The notes under the pieces: model-generated
The model's input: the letters and a program-made list of their open reading frames with translations, nothing else
What the model was told of the DNA's origin: nothing
Database searches by the model: none
Assembly (NCBI GenBank): GCA_946558695.1
Contig: CAMNTQ010000024.1
Span: forward strand, 1 to 50,756
DNA length: 50,756 nucleotides
Reading direction: 5' to 3'
Source: an uncultured Lachnospiraceae bacterium
GTDB taxonomy: Bacteria > Bacillota > Clostridia > Lachnospirales > Lachnospiraceae
Translations under genes and position numbers: made by a program
Shown here: positions 15,826-24,520 of the stretch, one piece after another
Layout: each line of letters begins with the position of its first letter
How positions within the stretch are numbered: the first letter of the stretch is position 1

Positions 15826-17547
15826 ATGGGTTACAGGGAAGTTTACAGGGAATGGTGTACGGATGAGTATTTTGACAAGGATACGAGAGAGGAGCTTGCG
15901 GCGATTGCCTCTGATGAGAGAGAGACGGAGGACCGATTCTACCGTCAGCTTGAATTTGGAACAGGGGGGCTTAGAGGCGTGATTGGGGCAGGAACAAACC
16001 GTATGAATATCTATACGGTCCGCCAGGCGACGCAAGGACTGGCAAACTATATTATCTCGCAGGAGGGACAGAAAAAAGGTGTTGCCATTGCTTATGATTC
16101 ACGGAGGATGTCGCCGGAATTTGCAAGAGAGGCGGCGCTTTGCCTGAACGCTAATGGAATAAAAACATACCTCTTTGAGAGTTTAAGACCTACGCCGGAG
16201 TTGTCTTTTGCAGTGCGAAAGCTTGGGTGTATGGCGGGGATTGTCATAACAGCCAGTCATAATCCGAGGGAATATAACGGATATAAGGTATACTGGGAGG
16301 ACGGCGCGCAGATTACGCCCCCTCATGATAAGAATATTCTGGCAGAGGTTTCTGAAGTGACGCAGTTTGCACAGGTGAAGACGATGGAGGAGGACGAGGC
16401 GAGAGCCTGCGGATTATATCAGATTATCGGAACCGCCTTTGACGATCTGTATCTGGCGGAGCTAAAGAGACAGTGCATTCATCCGGAGATGATTAAAGAA
16501 GCAGCAAAGGACATAAAGATTGTATACACTCCTCTTCATGGCACGGGGAATATTCCGGTGAGACGGATTCTTAAGGAGCTTGGCTTTGAGCAGGTATATG
16601 TTGTAGAAGAACAGAAGGCTGCGGACGGGGATTTCCCGACGGTAGCCTATCCCAATCCCGAGGATGAGAAAGCGTGGGAGCTGGCCCTTAAGCTGGCAAA
16701 GAAGGTTGATGCAGATATCGTTCTTGCTACTGATCCGGACGCAGACCGTCTCGGCGTCTATGCGAAGGATGCAAAGACAGGGGAATATGTAAGCTTTACT
16801 GGAAATATGTCCGGGATGCTGATAGCAGAATACATTCTGAGAGAACGTACAAAGACAGGGGCAATGCCGGAAAATCCTGCGCTTGTAGAGACGATCGTTA
16901 CGACAGATATGGCAAAGGCGATCGCTGCCGACTATGATACGGCGCTTGTGGAGGTGTTGACTGGATTTAAGTATATCGGGGAACAGATTAAGCTGTTTGA
17001 AGAGCAGGAAAGCTATCATTATATATTTGGACTGGAGGAGAGTTACGGGTGTCTTGCAGGTACCTATGCAAGAGATAAGGATGCCTGCGTAGCCGTAATG
17101 CTCCTTTGCGAGGCGGCAGCCTATTATAAGGCTGAGGGCAGGACACTCTGGGATGCTATGCTTGCCATGTATGAGAAATACGGGTATTACAGGGAAGGTC
17201 TGGCGACTCTGACGCTCAAAGGAATTGACGGGGCAAACCGGATTCAGAAGATGATGAAAGACCAGAGGATGCATCCGCCGAAAGAGGTGGGGGGATATCA
17301 GGTTCTTGCGGTTCGGGATTACCAGGCGGATACGAGAAAGGATATGATAAGCGGTGAGACGGTGCCGACAGGGCTTCCCAGGTCGAATGTACTGTATTAT
17401 GAGCTTTCTGAAAATGCGTGGTGCTGTGTCCGCCCGTCGGGAACAGAGCCAAAGATAAAATATTACTTTGGCGTAAAGGGAAATTCTCTTAAGGACTCGG
17501 AAGAAAGACTTGTGCAGCTTAAGAAGGAGTTCATGGCGGAAATATAG
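15826..17547 (+). CDS. Alpha-D-phosphohexomutase (phosphoglucomutase/phosphomannomutase)
   Basis: The enzyme interconverts hexose-1-phosphate and hexose-6-phosphate. The 573-aa protein has the phosphoserine loop TASHNPREYNG (Ser144), the metal loop DPDADR, the sugar-specificity loop GLEESYG and the phosphate-binding loop RPSGTEPKIK, in the expected order. ATG 15826 follows AAGGAGG. In this locus it would convert mannose-1-phosphate made by the GH130 phosphorylases into mannose-6-phosphate for the isomerase domain of the GH1 fusion. Its substrate preference cannot be read from the sequence. Confidence 0.95.
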   Translation: MGYREVYREWCTDEYFDKDTREELAAIASDERETEDRFYRQLEFGTGGLRGVIGAGTNRMNIYTVRQATQGLANYIISQEGQKKGVAIAYDSRRMSPEFAREAALCLNANGIKTYLFESLRPTPELSFAVRKLGCMAGIVITASHNPREYNGYKVYWEDGAQITPPHDKNILAEVSEVTQFAQVKTMEEDEARACGLYQIIGTAFDDLYLAELKRQCIHPEMIKEAAKDIKIVYTPLHGTGNIPVRRILKELGFEQVYVVEEQKAADGDFPTVAYPNPEDEKAWELALKLAKKVDADIVLATDPDADRLGVYAKDAKTGEYVSFTGNMSGMLIAEYILRERTKTGAMPENPALVETIVTTDMAKAIAADYDTALVEVLTGFKYIGEQIKLFEEQESYHYIFGLEESYGCLAGTYARDKDACVAVMLLCEAAAYYKAEGRTLWDAMLAMYEKYGYYREGLATLTLKGIDGANRIQKMMKDQRMHPPKEVGGYQVLAVRDYQADTRKDMISGETVPTGLPRSNVLYYELSENAWCCVRPSGTEPKIKYYFGVKGNSLKDSEERLVQLKKEFMAEI

Positions 17548-17588
17548 GGTTTATGATTTGAAGATAAGAATTCCTCCTGAATTAATAT

Positions 17589-17641
17589 TTGACAAGATAT
17601 TGTGATGGTAATAGAATAAGATTAATTAAAATTTAGTTAAT
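17589..17641 (+). promoter_or_regulatory. Promoter and candidate autoregulatory operator of the LacI-type gene
   Basis: TTGACA (17589-17594), a 17-base spacer and TAGAAT (17612-17617) are followed at the expected start site by TTAATTAAAATTTAGTTAAT. This includes TTTAGTTAAT (17632-17641), nine of ten bases like the operators at 14350. Confidence 0.6.
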
Positions 17642-17656
17642 TTAAGGAGGAAAAGC

Positions 17657-18694
17657 ATGGCTAAAGCAGTCAGATTAGCCGACATCGGGGAGAGGCTGGG
17701 AGTCAGTACGGTGACTGTCTCGAAAGCGTTGTCAGGGCAGAAGGGTGTCAGTGAAGAACTACGCAGAAGGATTATCCGGCTGGCAGAAGAGATGGGGTAT
17801 GCAAAAAGCATGCCGGAAGAAAAGCAGGAAGTGAAGACAAGCTATACGATCGGAGTAGTTGTGGCAGAGCGTTATCTTCAGGAGAATCAGTCTTTTTACT
17901 GGCTGCTGTATCAGGAGATATCCAAAAAGGCCATAGGAAAAAACTGCTTTCCAATGCTTGAGGTGATTTCCCGTGAGGATGAAGACAACAGGGAATTTCC
18001 GAAGGTGGTTACGGAGAAAAAGGTTGACGGACTATTGATTCTCGGTGCGTTCAGGATGGAGTATGTCAATCATCTGTTTTCTGATACACAGCTTCCGATG
18101 CTGAATCTGGATACGACTAATGGATGGGAGCACTGTGATTGTGTGGTTTCTAATAATCTGATGGGCGGGTATCGAATGACCAATTACTTGTTTGAGCTTG
18201 GCCATAAAAGAATCGGCTTTGTAGGAACAAGGCTTTCTACCAGCAGTATTGACGACCGGTATCTCGGATATCTGAAGTCACTGATGGAGCACGGCGTGGA
18301 GTGGAGAGAAGACTGGGCCATAGATGACCGGAGCCTTGACGACGGAAAAATTGACCGGACAAAATTTATGCTTCCAAAAGATATGCCGACAGCGTTCTTT
18401 TGCAACTGTGATCTGTCGGCGGCTCATTTAATCACGAGACTTGAGGAATCAGGCTATCGTGTACCTGAGGATGTATCTGTGGTTGGTTTTGACAATTATG
18501 TATCGGATCAGTTTGCGGGTATCGGACTCACAACCTATGAGATCGATACGAAGGAGATGGCGGACCGTGCGGTACACATTATCATTCACAAGTGTAGAAA
18601 TGCTGCTTATACATCCGGGATTTTCATGCTTGCGGGTAAGTTTATTGAGAGGGCAAGTGCGAAGCGTGTTGGTCAGCCAGTGCCTTTTGTCTGA
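17657..18694 (+). CDS. LacI-family transcriptional regulator
   Basis: The 345-aa protein has an N-terminal LacI HTH (VRLADIGERLGVSTVTVSKALSG, residues 6-28), a hinge, and a type-I periplasmic-binding-protein sensor domain (HKRIGFVG, DRYLGY, PEDVSVVGFDN). By position it should control the mannan locus, with a mannooligosaccharide or a phosphorylated sugar as inducer. Its own promoter carries a copy of the candidate operator. Its 3' end overlaps the convergent AraC-type gene by 53 bases. Confidence 0.93.
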   Translation: MAKAVRLADIGERLGVSTVTVSKALSGQKGVSEELRRRIIRLAEEMGYAKSMPEEKQEVKTSYTIGVVVAERYLQENQSFYWLLYQEISKKAIGKNCFPMLEVISREDEDNREFPKVVTEKKVDGLLILGAFRMEYVNHLFSDTQLPMLNLDTTNGWEHCDCVVSNNLMGGYRMTNYLFELGHKRIGFVGTRLSTSSIDDRYLGYLKSLMEHGVEWREDWAIDDRSLDDGKIDRTKFMLPKDMPTAFFCNCDLSAAHLITRLEESGYRVPEDVSVVGFDNYVSDQFAGIGLTTYEIDTKEMADRAVHIIIHKCRNAAYTSGIFMLAGKFIERASAKRVGQPVPFV

Positions 18695-19586
18695 AGCTGC
18701 CGGGCGTTAATCCTGTATCCTTTTTAAAAAGATTAATAAAATGATTGACATTGTCATAACCGACTTTGCTGCTTATTTCATGGACGGTCCAGTCTGTGGT
18801 CAGCAGCATTTTTTTTGCTTCTTCGAGGCGCTTTTTGATGAGGTATTTCAGAGGGGGCAGTCCGTAAGAGGCAGAAAACTCCCGGCAGAGACGGTATTTG
18901 CTTATGTGGAAAAGTTCCTCGCATTGATCGAGGGAAAAGCTCTTGTCATAATGGTGCTCCAAAAGGTCATACAGTTCCGCAAGATAGCCAGGAACATTTT
19001 TATCTGCGGCAGTGTTTACAGGTTTCCCATAAAGGCAGATAGTACTTAGAATTTCTGAAAGATGTTTGTGCATAAAAAGGATATGTGGAATATGCACATA
19101 TGTGGAAACAGACAAAAGGGATTGGAAACAGCTTTTGACAAAAGAATATTCCGGAATTTGAAATACGATTCCGAAATCGGGGAGTATAAGACGATACAGT
19201 TCCAAATCCTTGCCGTCTATAAAGAAAAGCATAAAATGCCATGGCAGGATGAAAGAGTGAAGTGAAAAGGTATTGTTACAGTCGATATACGCAAGAGAGC
19301 CTTCCGTTACAGAGAACGTATTTCCTGCATGGGAAATCCTTCCGCCGCCTTTTGTAGTATAGAGGATCAGACAGTACGGCATTGGATGAAAAGAGAAAGA
19401 CATAGGAAAATCTGTGCGGATATTTCCGCCGCCCAAAAGGTGAAGAAATTGTAGACAGATATCTTCAGGACCGGAAAAAGAGGAACCGTAATGGTAAATA
19501 TTGGGGATAAGGAAGTCTGGCGTTGTTTCCATGTTTACCATTCGATTTGATATTACATTGGCATAATATGATTTTTGAAAATTCAT
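18642..19586 (-). CDS. AraC-family transcriptional regulator
   Basis: The 314-aa protein has an N-terminal cupin-like effector domain (LYTTKGGGRISHAG, then GSLAYIDCNNTFSLH) and a C-terminal double HTH (FHISKYRLCREFSASYGLPPLKYL, then TDWTVHEISSKVGYDNVNHFINLFKKDTGLTP). This is the layout of AraC regulators responding to sugars. It is transcribed toward the LacI-type gene and away from the ABC operon, which starts 310 bases beyond its start, so it probably acts at that shared intergenic region as an activator of the transporter operon. Confidence 0.92.
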   Translation of the reverse strand: MNFQKSYYANVISNRMVNMETTPDFLIPNIYHYGSSFSGPEDICLQFLHLLGGGNIRTDFPMSFSFHPMPYCLILYTTKGGGRISHAGNTFSVTEGSLAYIDCNNTFSLHSFILPWHFMLFFIDGKDLELYRLILPDFGIVFQIPEYSFVKSCFQSLLSVSTYVHIPHILFMHKHLSEILSTICLYGKPVNTAADKNVPGYLAELYDLLEHHYDKSFSLDQCEELFHISKYRLCREFSASYGLPPLKYLIKKRLEEAKKMLLTTDWTVHEISSKVGYDNVNHFINLFKKDTGLTPGSFRQKALADQHASHLPSQ

Positions 19587-19670
19587 AAAAGTATCCTTTC
19601 ATTTGAATAATAGGACAAAGAGCATCAAAGTAATCATGTATGCTAAAAATGACTAATAAAATACATTTAA

Positions 19671-19680
19671 TTAAGCTAAA
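19671..19680. promoter_or_regulatory. Candidate operator near the AraC-type gene start
   Basis: TTAAGCTAAA differs at one base from the palindrome TTTAGCTAAA at 14328. It lies 85 bases upstream of the AraC-type start, in the shared AT-rich gap (19587-19895), and could serve the divergent promoter. Confidence 0.35.
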
Positions 19681-19798
19681 ATAATATTACCATACACTTT
19701 TTGAAAAATGATATAGAAGATATAGACAAAATATATAACATAAAATCAGTAATATTTAACAAAAATATAAGAAAATGCAAGAATCTAATATAATTAGC

Positions 19799-19827
19799 AA
19801 GACAAATGGATGATTAAATGGTATAAT
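19799..19827 (+). promoter_or_regulatory. Promoter of the mannan ABC operon
   Basis: AAGACA (19799-19804), a 17-base spacer and a perfect TATAAT (19822-19827) place the transcript start near 19834. The -35 box is weak, as expected for an activator-dependent promoter. A second TATAAT-like box lies near 19789 without a clear -35. Confidence 0.55.
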
Positions 19828-19833
19828 CAATTA

Positions 19834-19881
19834 TAATTAAATTTAAGTAATATGTATTGCATAAATACTTAAATTTAATTA
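19834..19881 (+). repeat. 16-bp perfect inverted repeat at the transcript start of the ABC operon
   Basis: TAATTAAATTTAAGTA (19834-19849) and TACTTAAATTTAATTA (19866-19881) are exact reverse complements with a 16-base spacer. The left arm begins at the predicted transcription start and the right arm runs into the AAGGAGG ribosome site (19880-19886). It could be a pair of operators three helical turns apart, or a 5'-terminal mRNA hairpin that partly covers the ribosome site. Confidence 0.7.
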
Positions 19882-19895
19882 AGGAGGACTAACTT

Positions 19896-21287
19896 ATGAA
19901 ATGGCAACAAGTAATGGCGGCAGCAGTGGCGGCGACAATGACATTGTCTCTTGCGGCATGCGGAGGATCCGGAAAAAGCGGAAGTTCGGGAGGTGATGTG
20001 ACAGATGTAAAGTATGCGGACATCAAACTTGGAGAGGATTATACAGATCTTAAAGCTGATCTTAAGATGATGACCAACAGAACAGATATGCTGGATGAAG
20101 GATACACGGGCGAAAAAACGTGGGCGCAGTATCTGGAGGAGTTTAATAAAGAGTATCCGGACATTAAAGTCGAAATTGAAGGGATCACAGATTACAGTGA
20201 GGATTCTCTGCTGCGTCTTCAGGGCGGCGACTGGGGAGATATCATGATGATCCCCGAGGTTGATAAATCCGATTTGTCTACATATTTTTTGTCTTATGGT
20301 GATGTGGATTCTGTAAGCGAGCAGGTAAAATATCCGAACAGATGGCTGTATGATGGCGAGGTGTACGGACTTCCGATCACGGCAGTAGGACGAGGTATCG
20401 TATATAATAAGAGAGTGTTCAGCGAGGCGGGTATCACAGCGGCGCCGAAGACGCCGGAAGAATTTATTGAGGCATTAAAGAAACTGAAAGGAAAGACACA
20501 GGCGCCTCTTTATACCAATTATGCGGCAGGCTGGACAATGGGCGCGTGGGATGATTATACAGCAGTAGCGGCAACAGGGGATGGAACCTTCAGAAATCAG
20601 AAGCTGGTGCATGCAAAAGATCCATTCTCAGATCCTGGTGACGGAACCGGTGCGTATAATGTATATAAGATTCTTTACGATGCGGTAGAACAGGGACTTA
20701 CAGAGGATGATTTTTCAACTACTGACTGGGAAGGCTCTAAAAACATGCTCAACAGCGGACAGATTGGCTGTATGGTGCTTGGTTCATGGGCTTATCCGCA
20801 GGTAAAGTCTGCAGGCGATAAGGGCGAAGATATAGGATATATGCCATTCCCGATGACGATCGGCGGCAAACAGTATTCACCGGCTGATGAAGATTATTGT
20901 TTCGGCATTAATGTATCAAGTTCCGCAGACAATCAGACGGCAGCGCTTGTATTTGTAAAATGGATGACGGAAAAATCAGGATATTCCTATAATGAAGGCG
21001 GGCTTCCGCTGGCAGTAGGCGATGAAAATTATCCGGAAGTCTATGATGAGTTTCTGGCAAATAACGTGGAATTTGTCTCGAATGAACCGGCGCTTGAGGG
21101 AGAAGAAGATACGCTGAATGAATTGAATGCTGACTCTGAGCTTATGGTAGCGGCAAATGGAAATGATAAGATTCAGGAAATCGTAGAGCATGCGTCGAAC
21201 AAGGATAAATCTTTCGATGATATTATGAAGGAATGGAATCAGAAATGGTCCGATGCACAGGAAATGGACGGCGTTGAGGTGAAATAA
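19896..21287 (+). CDS. ABC sugar transporter solute-binding lipoprotein
   Basis: This is an extracellular lipoprotein that captures oligosaccharides for the two permeases downstream. The 463-aa protein starts with a lipoprotein signal (MKWQQVMAAAVAATMTLSLAAC; lipobox LAAC, lipidated Cys22) and a Gly/Ser linker, then a family-1 extracellular binding fold (WAQYLEEFNKEYPDIKVE, YNKRVFSEAGI, GCMVLGSWAYPQ). Neighbouring genes make beta-mannooligosaccharides the likely ligand. No ATPase gene is in the locus, so a shared MsmK-type ATPase elsewhere is expected. Confidence 0.93.
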   Translation: MKWQQVMAAAVAATMTLSLAACGGSGKSGSSGGDVTDVKYADIKLGEDYTDLKADLKMMTNRTDMLDEGYTGEKTWAQYLEEFNKEYPDIKVEIEGITDYSEDSLLRLQGGDWGDIMMIPEVDKSDLSTYFLSYGDVDSVSEQVKYPNRWLYDGEVYGLPITAVGRGIVYNKRVFSEAGITAAPKTPEEFIEALKKLKGKTQAPLYTNYAAGWTMGAWDDYTAVAATGDGTFRNQKLVHAKDPFSDPGDGTGAYNVYKILYDAVEQGLTEDDFSTTDWEGSKNMLNSGQIGCMVLGSWAYPQVKSAGDKGEDIGYMPFPMTIGGKQYSPADEDYCFGINVSSSADNQTAALVFVKWMTEKSGYSYNEGGLPLAVGDENYPEVYDEFLANNVEFVSNEPALEGEEDTLNELNADSELMVAANGNDKIQEIVEHASNKDKSFDDIMKEWNQKWSDAQEMDGVEVK

Positions 21288-21333
21288 CACCTCGGCGCAG
21301 ACGAGCCAGTCAACTCTAAAAGGAGGAAAGTGT

Positions 21334-22329
21334 ATGGGAGTAAATACAGCAGTTCAGACGAACAAAAAGACTTTCGGCCAGTGGCTTAGGAGCCGGAAGG
21401 GGCAGCAGACAGTTATTATCGTGGCATTTATCATTATCCCGCTGCTCTTATTATTTACATTTACTTATCTGCCGTTTGCAGAAATGGTAAAATTCGGTTT
21501 TTATAAAATGAAATATGTAGGTGCAAGAAAATTTGTAGGACTTGATAATTACCGGGCATTATTTGCAAGAAAGGATATTGTTTCATCCTTGAAGCTCTGC
21601 CTTTACTATATGGCGGGAGCTTTGATCCAGATCGCCATGGCGCTTTATCTTGCGACGATTCTGAGTATGAAGGTGAAAGCAAGCGGTCTTTTTAAAGGAC
21701 TTATCTTTTTTCCTTATCTGATCAATGGTATTGCGATTGGATTTATCTTTAAGTTTTTCTACACAAGGGGCTTTGTGTTCGATACAGTGTTACAGTGGTG
21801 CGGTTTTCAGTTGAATAACCTGCCCTACTGGTTAAAAGATCAATCTATTAATAACTGGTCGTTGGTAGGCTCCTCTGTATGGAGGTACTGCGGACAGCAG
21901 ATGGTACTCTTTATCGGAGCGATCATGTCGGTGGATGATACGCTCTATGAAGCAGCGGATCTTGACGGAGCGAATAAATTTCAGCAGTTCCGTTATATCA
22001 TCCTGCCGAGTATCAAGACGATCGTCACGCTGAACATCATACTGTCAATCACAGGATCGCTCAGTGCATTTGAAGCTCCGTTCGTTATCACTGACGGTGC
22101 AAATGGAACAGGAACTTTCTTTGTAGTTATGAACACGATAGCGCATACAAACCAAAAGGTAGGTCTTGCGTCAGCCATGGCAGTATTTCTTTTATGCATT
22201 ATATTTATCTGCACCATACTCCAGAAGCTGTTCTTTAAATTCGCATTCCGAAATATGAACGCAGACGATGAGAGCAGGTCGGCAAAGAAAAAGCGTATGA
22301 AAGCCGCAGCGGCGAAAGGAGGCAGATAG
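21334..22329 (+). CDS. ABC sugar transporter permease, MalF/UgpA type
   Basis: The 331-aa protein has six predicted transmembrane helices and the inner-membrane coupling motif EAADLDGANKFQQFRYIILPSI, the EAA loop that contacts the ATPase. The start follows AAAAGGAGGAAAG. It pairs with the next gene, two bases away, as the heterodimeric channel for the upstream binding protein. Its long basic C-terminal tail (KKKRMKAAAAKGG) is cytoplasmic. Confidence 0.94.
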   Translation: MGVNTAVQTNKKTFGQWLRSRKGQQTVIIVAFIIIPLLLLFTFTYLPFAEMVKFGFYKMKYVGARKFVGLDNYRALFARKDIVSSLKLCLYYMAGALIQIAMALYLATILSMKVKASGLFKGLIFFPYLINGIAIGFIFKFFYTRGFVFDTVLQWCGFQLNNLPYWLKDQSINNWSLVGSSVWRYCGQQMVLFIGAIMSVDDTLYEAADLDGANKFQQFRYIILPSIKTIVTLNIILSITGSLSAFEAPFVITDGANGTGTFFVVMNTIAHTNQKVGLASAMAVFLLCIIFICTILQKLFFKFAFRNMNADDESRSAKKKRMKAAAAKGGR

Positions 22330-22331
22330 TT

Positions 22332-23207
22332 ATGGCAGTACAGGCAAATGCAATGAAAGTGAAAAAACATTACAGCGCTAGATTTATGATCTGGACCATA
22401 TTCAAATACCTGTCTCTTATCTTTGTGTCATTTTGTGCGGTGATTCCTCTGGTATCCTGTGTGATTACTGCTTTTAAATCAGATGCAGAGTACAAATCGA
22501 CCAATGTTATGACGATGCCGCAAAGCTGGTTTAATTTTGGAAACTTTGTAAAGGCATTCCAGAAGGCGGATATGGGTCTGGCATTTGTGAATTCGGCAAT
22601 AATTCTTATTGTGGTACTAATCGGCTCTATCCTGATCGGTACTCAGCTTGCATATGTACTGGACAGATTTAAGTTTCCGGGAAACGGACTGATACGTAAT
22701 CTGTTTACCTTTGCGGCGCTTCTTCCGGCGATCGCCATGCAGGTTGCAGTGTATGAGATCATGGTGAATCTGAACTTTGTGAATACGTTATATGGCTATA
22801 TCATCATGATGATGGGAACGGATGTTATCTCGATCTACATCTTTATCCAGTATTTTGAGAATCTTCCGGTTTCTCTGGATGAGTCGGCGATCATAGACGG
22901 GGCATCGTATTTTACGATCTACAGTAAAATTCTTCTGCCGCTTTTGAAACCGGCGATCGTAACGGCGATCATCCTCAAGGGCGCAAATACATACAATGAA
23001 TATTATTGTGCGCAGCTTTATCTTCAGGATAAGTCGAGGCTTCGTACGGTGGCGACATCACTGTATACATTCACAGGGCCGCTTGGCAATCAGTATAATA
23101 TGATCTGTGCAGGCGTGATAATCTCACTTTTGCCGGCGCTCATATTATTCATTGTCTGCCAGAAGCAGATCTACAGCGGTATTGCGGCGGGAGCAGTCAA
23201 AGGATAA
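22332..23207 (+). CDS. ABC sugar transporter permease, MalG/UgpE type
   Basis: The 291-aa protein has six transmembrane helices, with the EAA-type loop DESAIIDGASYFTIYSKILLPLLKPA. It completes the importer with the preceding permease; the spacing of two bases after the previous stop implies coupled translation. The C-terminal IYSGIAAGAVKG is the usual ending of MalG-type permeases. Confidence 0.94.
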   Translation: MAVQANAMKVKKHYSARFMIWTIFKYLSLIFVSFCAVIPLVSCVITAFKSDAEYKSTNVMTMPQSWFNFGNFVKAFQKADMGLAFVNSAIILIVVLIGSILIGTQLAYVLDRFKFPGNGLIRNLFTFAALLPAIAMQVAVYEIMVNLNFVNTLYGYIIMMMGTDVISIYIFIQYFENLPVSLDESAIIDGASYFTIYSKILLPLLKPAIVTAIILKGANTYNEYYCAQLYLQDKSRLRTVATSLYTFTGPLGNQYNMICAGVIISLLPALILFIVCQKQIYSGIAAGAVKG

Positions 23208-23224
23208 GTATTAAGTCGGGGAGG

Positions 23225-23302
23225 AAAGGTCATGTCTGATCGTGTCTGAGTAGGAATGCATGGCCTTTTCACTCCGTAACAGAAAGGCCGGAGGGCTTTT
23301 TG
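23225..23302 (+). terminator. Two terminator-like hairpins between transporter and catabolic genes
   Basis: AAAGGTCATG (23225-23234) pairs with CATGGCCTTT (23259-23268, one G-U), followed by TC. About 14 bases later AAAGGCC (23283-23289) pairs imperfectly with GGGCTTT and a T5 run. They may cause partial termination, so that the permeases and the downstream enzymes are made at different levels. The 140-base gap holds no gene. Confidence 0.4.
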
Positions 23303-23347
23303 ATAAGAATATAAAATGAAAATCCGGAAAGGAGTATTACAATAGAA

Positions 23348-24520
23348 ATGAAGGAACTAAAAAAAGAAATCAGGGAACACTTGCAGCAAAGTATCATTCC
23401 TTTCTGGAAATCCTTAAGGGATGATACATACGGCGGATATTACGGATACATGGATCATAATCTTACGGTGGATAAACGTGCGGTCAAGGGATGTATCTTA
23501 AACAGCCGTATTATATGGTTTTTTGCCAACGCGTATCTGACTCTCGGCGACGAGAGCCTGCTTTCGGAGGCAAGACATGGATTTGAATTTATGAAGGAAT
23601 TTTGTCTGGATAAAGAAAATGGAGGCGTTCTCTGGTCGGTGACATATGACGGGAAACCGGAGGACACTACAAAACATACCTATAATCAGGCATTTTCCAT
23701 CTACGCGCTGTCATCTTACTATGATGCGGCAAAGGATGAGGAAAGTATCCGGATCGCAGAAGAATTGTATGAGCTGATCGAGGAGAAGTGCCGGGACGAG
23801 GGCGGATATTTAGAAGCCTTTGACCAGAAGTTTCATCCGATGGAGAATGATAAATTATCAGAAAACGGCGTGATCGCGGACAGGACGATGAACACGCTGC
23901 TTCATGTTTTTGAAAGCTACACAGAGTTTTACAGGGTAACAAAGAAAAAAGAAGTGAAAGAACGTTTAGAGTGGATGATGGATATTATTGCAGAGAAAAT
24001 TTATAATCCAAAACTCCACAGACAGGAAGTGTTCTTTGATTCGGAATATAATACATTGATCGACCTTCACTCTTACGGTCATGATATCGAGACGGCATGG
24101 CTGGTTGACAGGGGAGTGGAGATTGTGGGAAATCCGGAGTATGAGGCGAAGATGACGCCCATTACAAAGGATCTGACAAGACAGATTTATGAAACAGCAT
24201 ATAAGAGCCATTCTCTTTCTAATGAGTGTGAGAAGGGCGTTGTAGATACAGACCGTGTATGGTGGGTACAGGCAGAGGCTGTCGTCGGGTTCTTAAATGG
24301 TTATCAGAAAGACAAGAACAGTCCGGAATACTTGAAAGCTGCCGAAGATATCTGGCAGTATATTAAGACGTATCTGATCGATACGAGAGAGGGTTCAGAG
24401 TGGCATTGGCTTCTCGATGAGGAAGGCAAGCCTTATGAAGATAAACCGATTGTGGAACCGTGGAAATGCCCATACCACAATGGAAGAATGTGTATAGAAG
24501 TAATAAGGAGGGACACTTAA
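23348..24520 (+). CDS. Cellobiose 2-epimerase (AGE superfamily)
   Basis: The enzyme converts the reducing-end sugar of beta-1,4-disaccharides between glucose and mannose; here mannobiose would become mannosyl-glucose. The 390-aa (alpha/alpha)6-barrel protein shows the family blocks [81 protein letters not shown] and [11 protein letters not shown], supplying the conserved histidines. The start follows AAAGGAG. Its stop overlaps the start of the GH130_1 gene (TAATG), and the epimerase/mannosylglucose phosphorylase pair is the known mannobiose pathway. Confidence 0.93.
   Translation: MKELKKEIREHLQQSIIPFWKSLRDDTYGGYYGYMDHNLTVDKRAVKGCILNSRIIWFFANAYLTLGDESLLSEARHGFEFMKEFCLDKENGGVLWSVTYDGKPEDTTKHTYNQAFSIYALSSYYDAAKDEESIRIAEELYELIEEKCRDEGGYLEAFDQKFHPMENDKLSENGVIADRTMNTLLHVFESYTEFYRVTKKKEVKERLEWMMDIIAEKIYNPKLHRQEVFFDSEYNTLIDLHSYGHDIETAWLVDRGVEIVGNPEYEAKMTPITKDLTRQIYETAYKSHSLSNECEKGVVDTDRVWWVQAEAVVGFLNGYQKDKNSPEYLKAAEDIWQYIKTYLIDTREGSEWHWLLDEEGKPYEDKPIVEPWKCPYHNGRMCIEVIRRDT

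Noticed and set aside
16462..17274. A 270-codon open frame on the minus strand
   Set aside because: Antisense shadow of the phosphohexomutase gene, Cys/His-rich without pattern and no ribosome site.
18741..19049. A 102-codon plus-strand frame
   Set aside because: Antisense to the AraC-type gene; no support.
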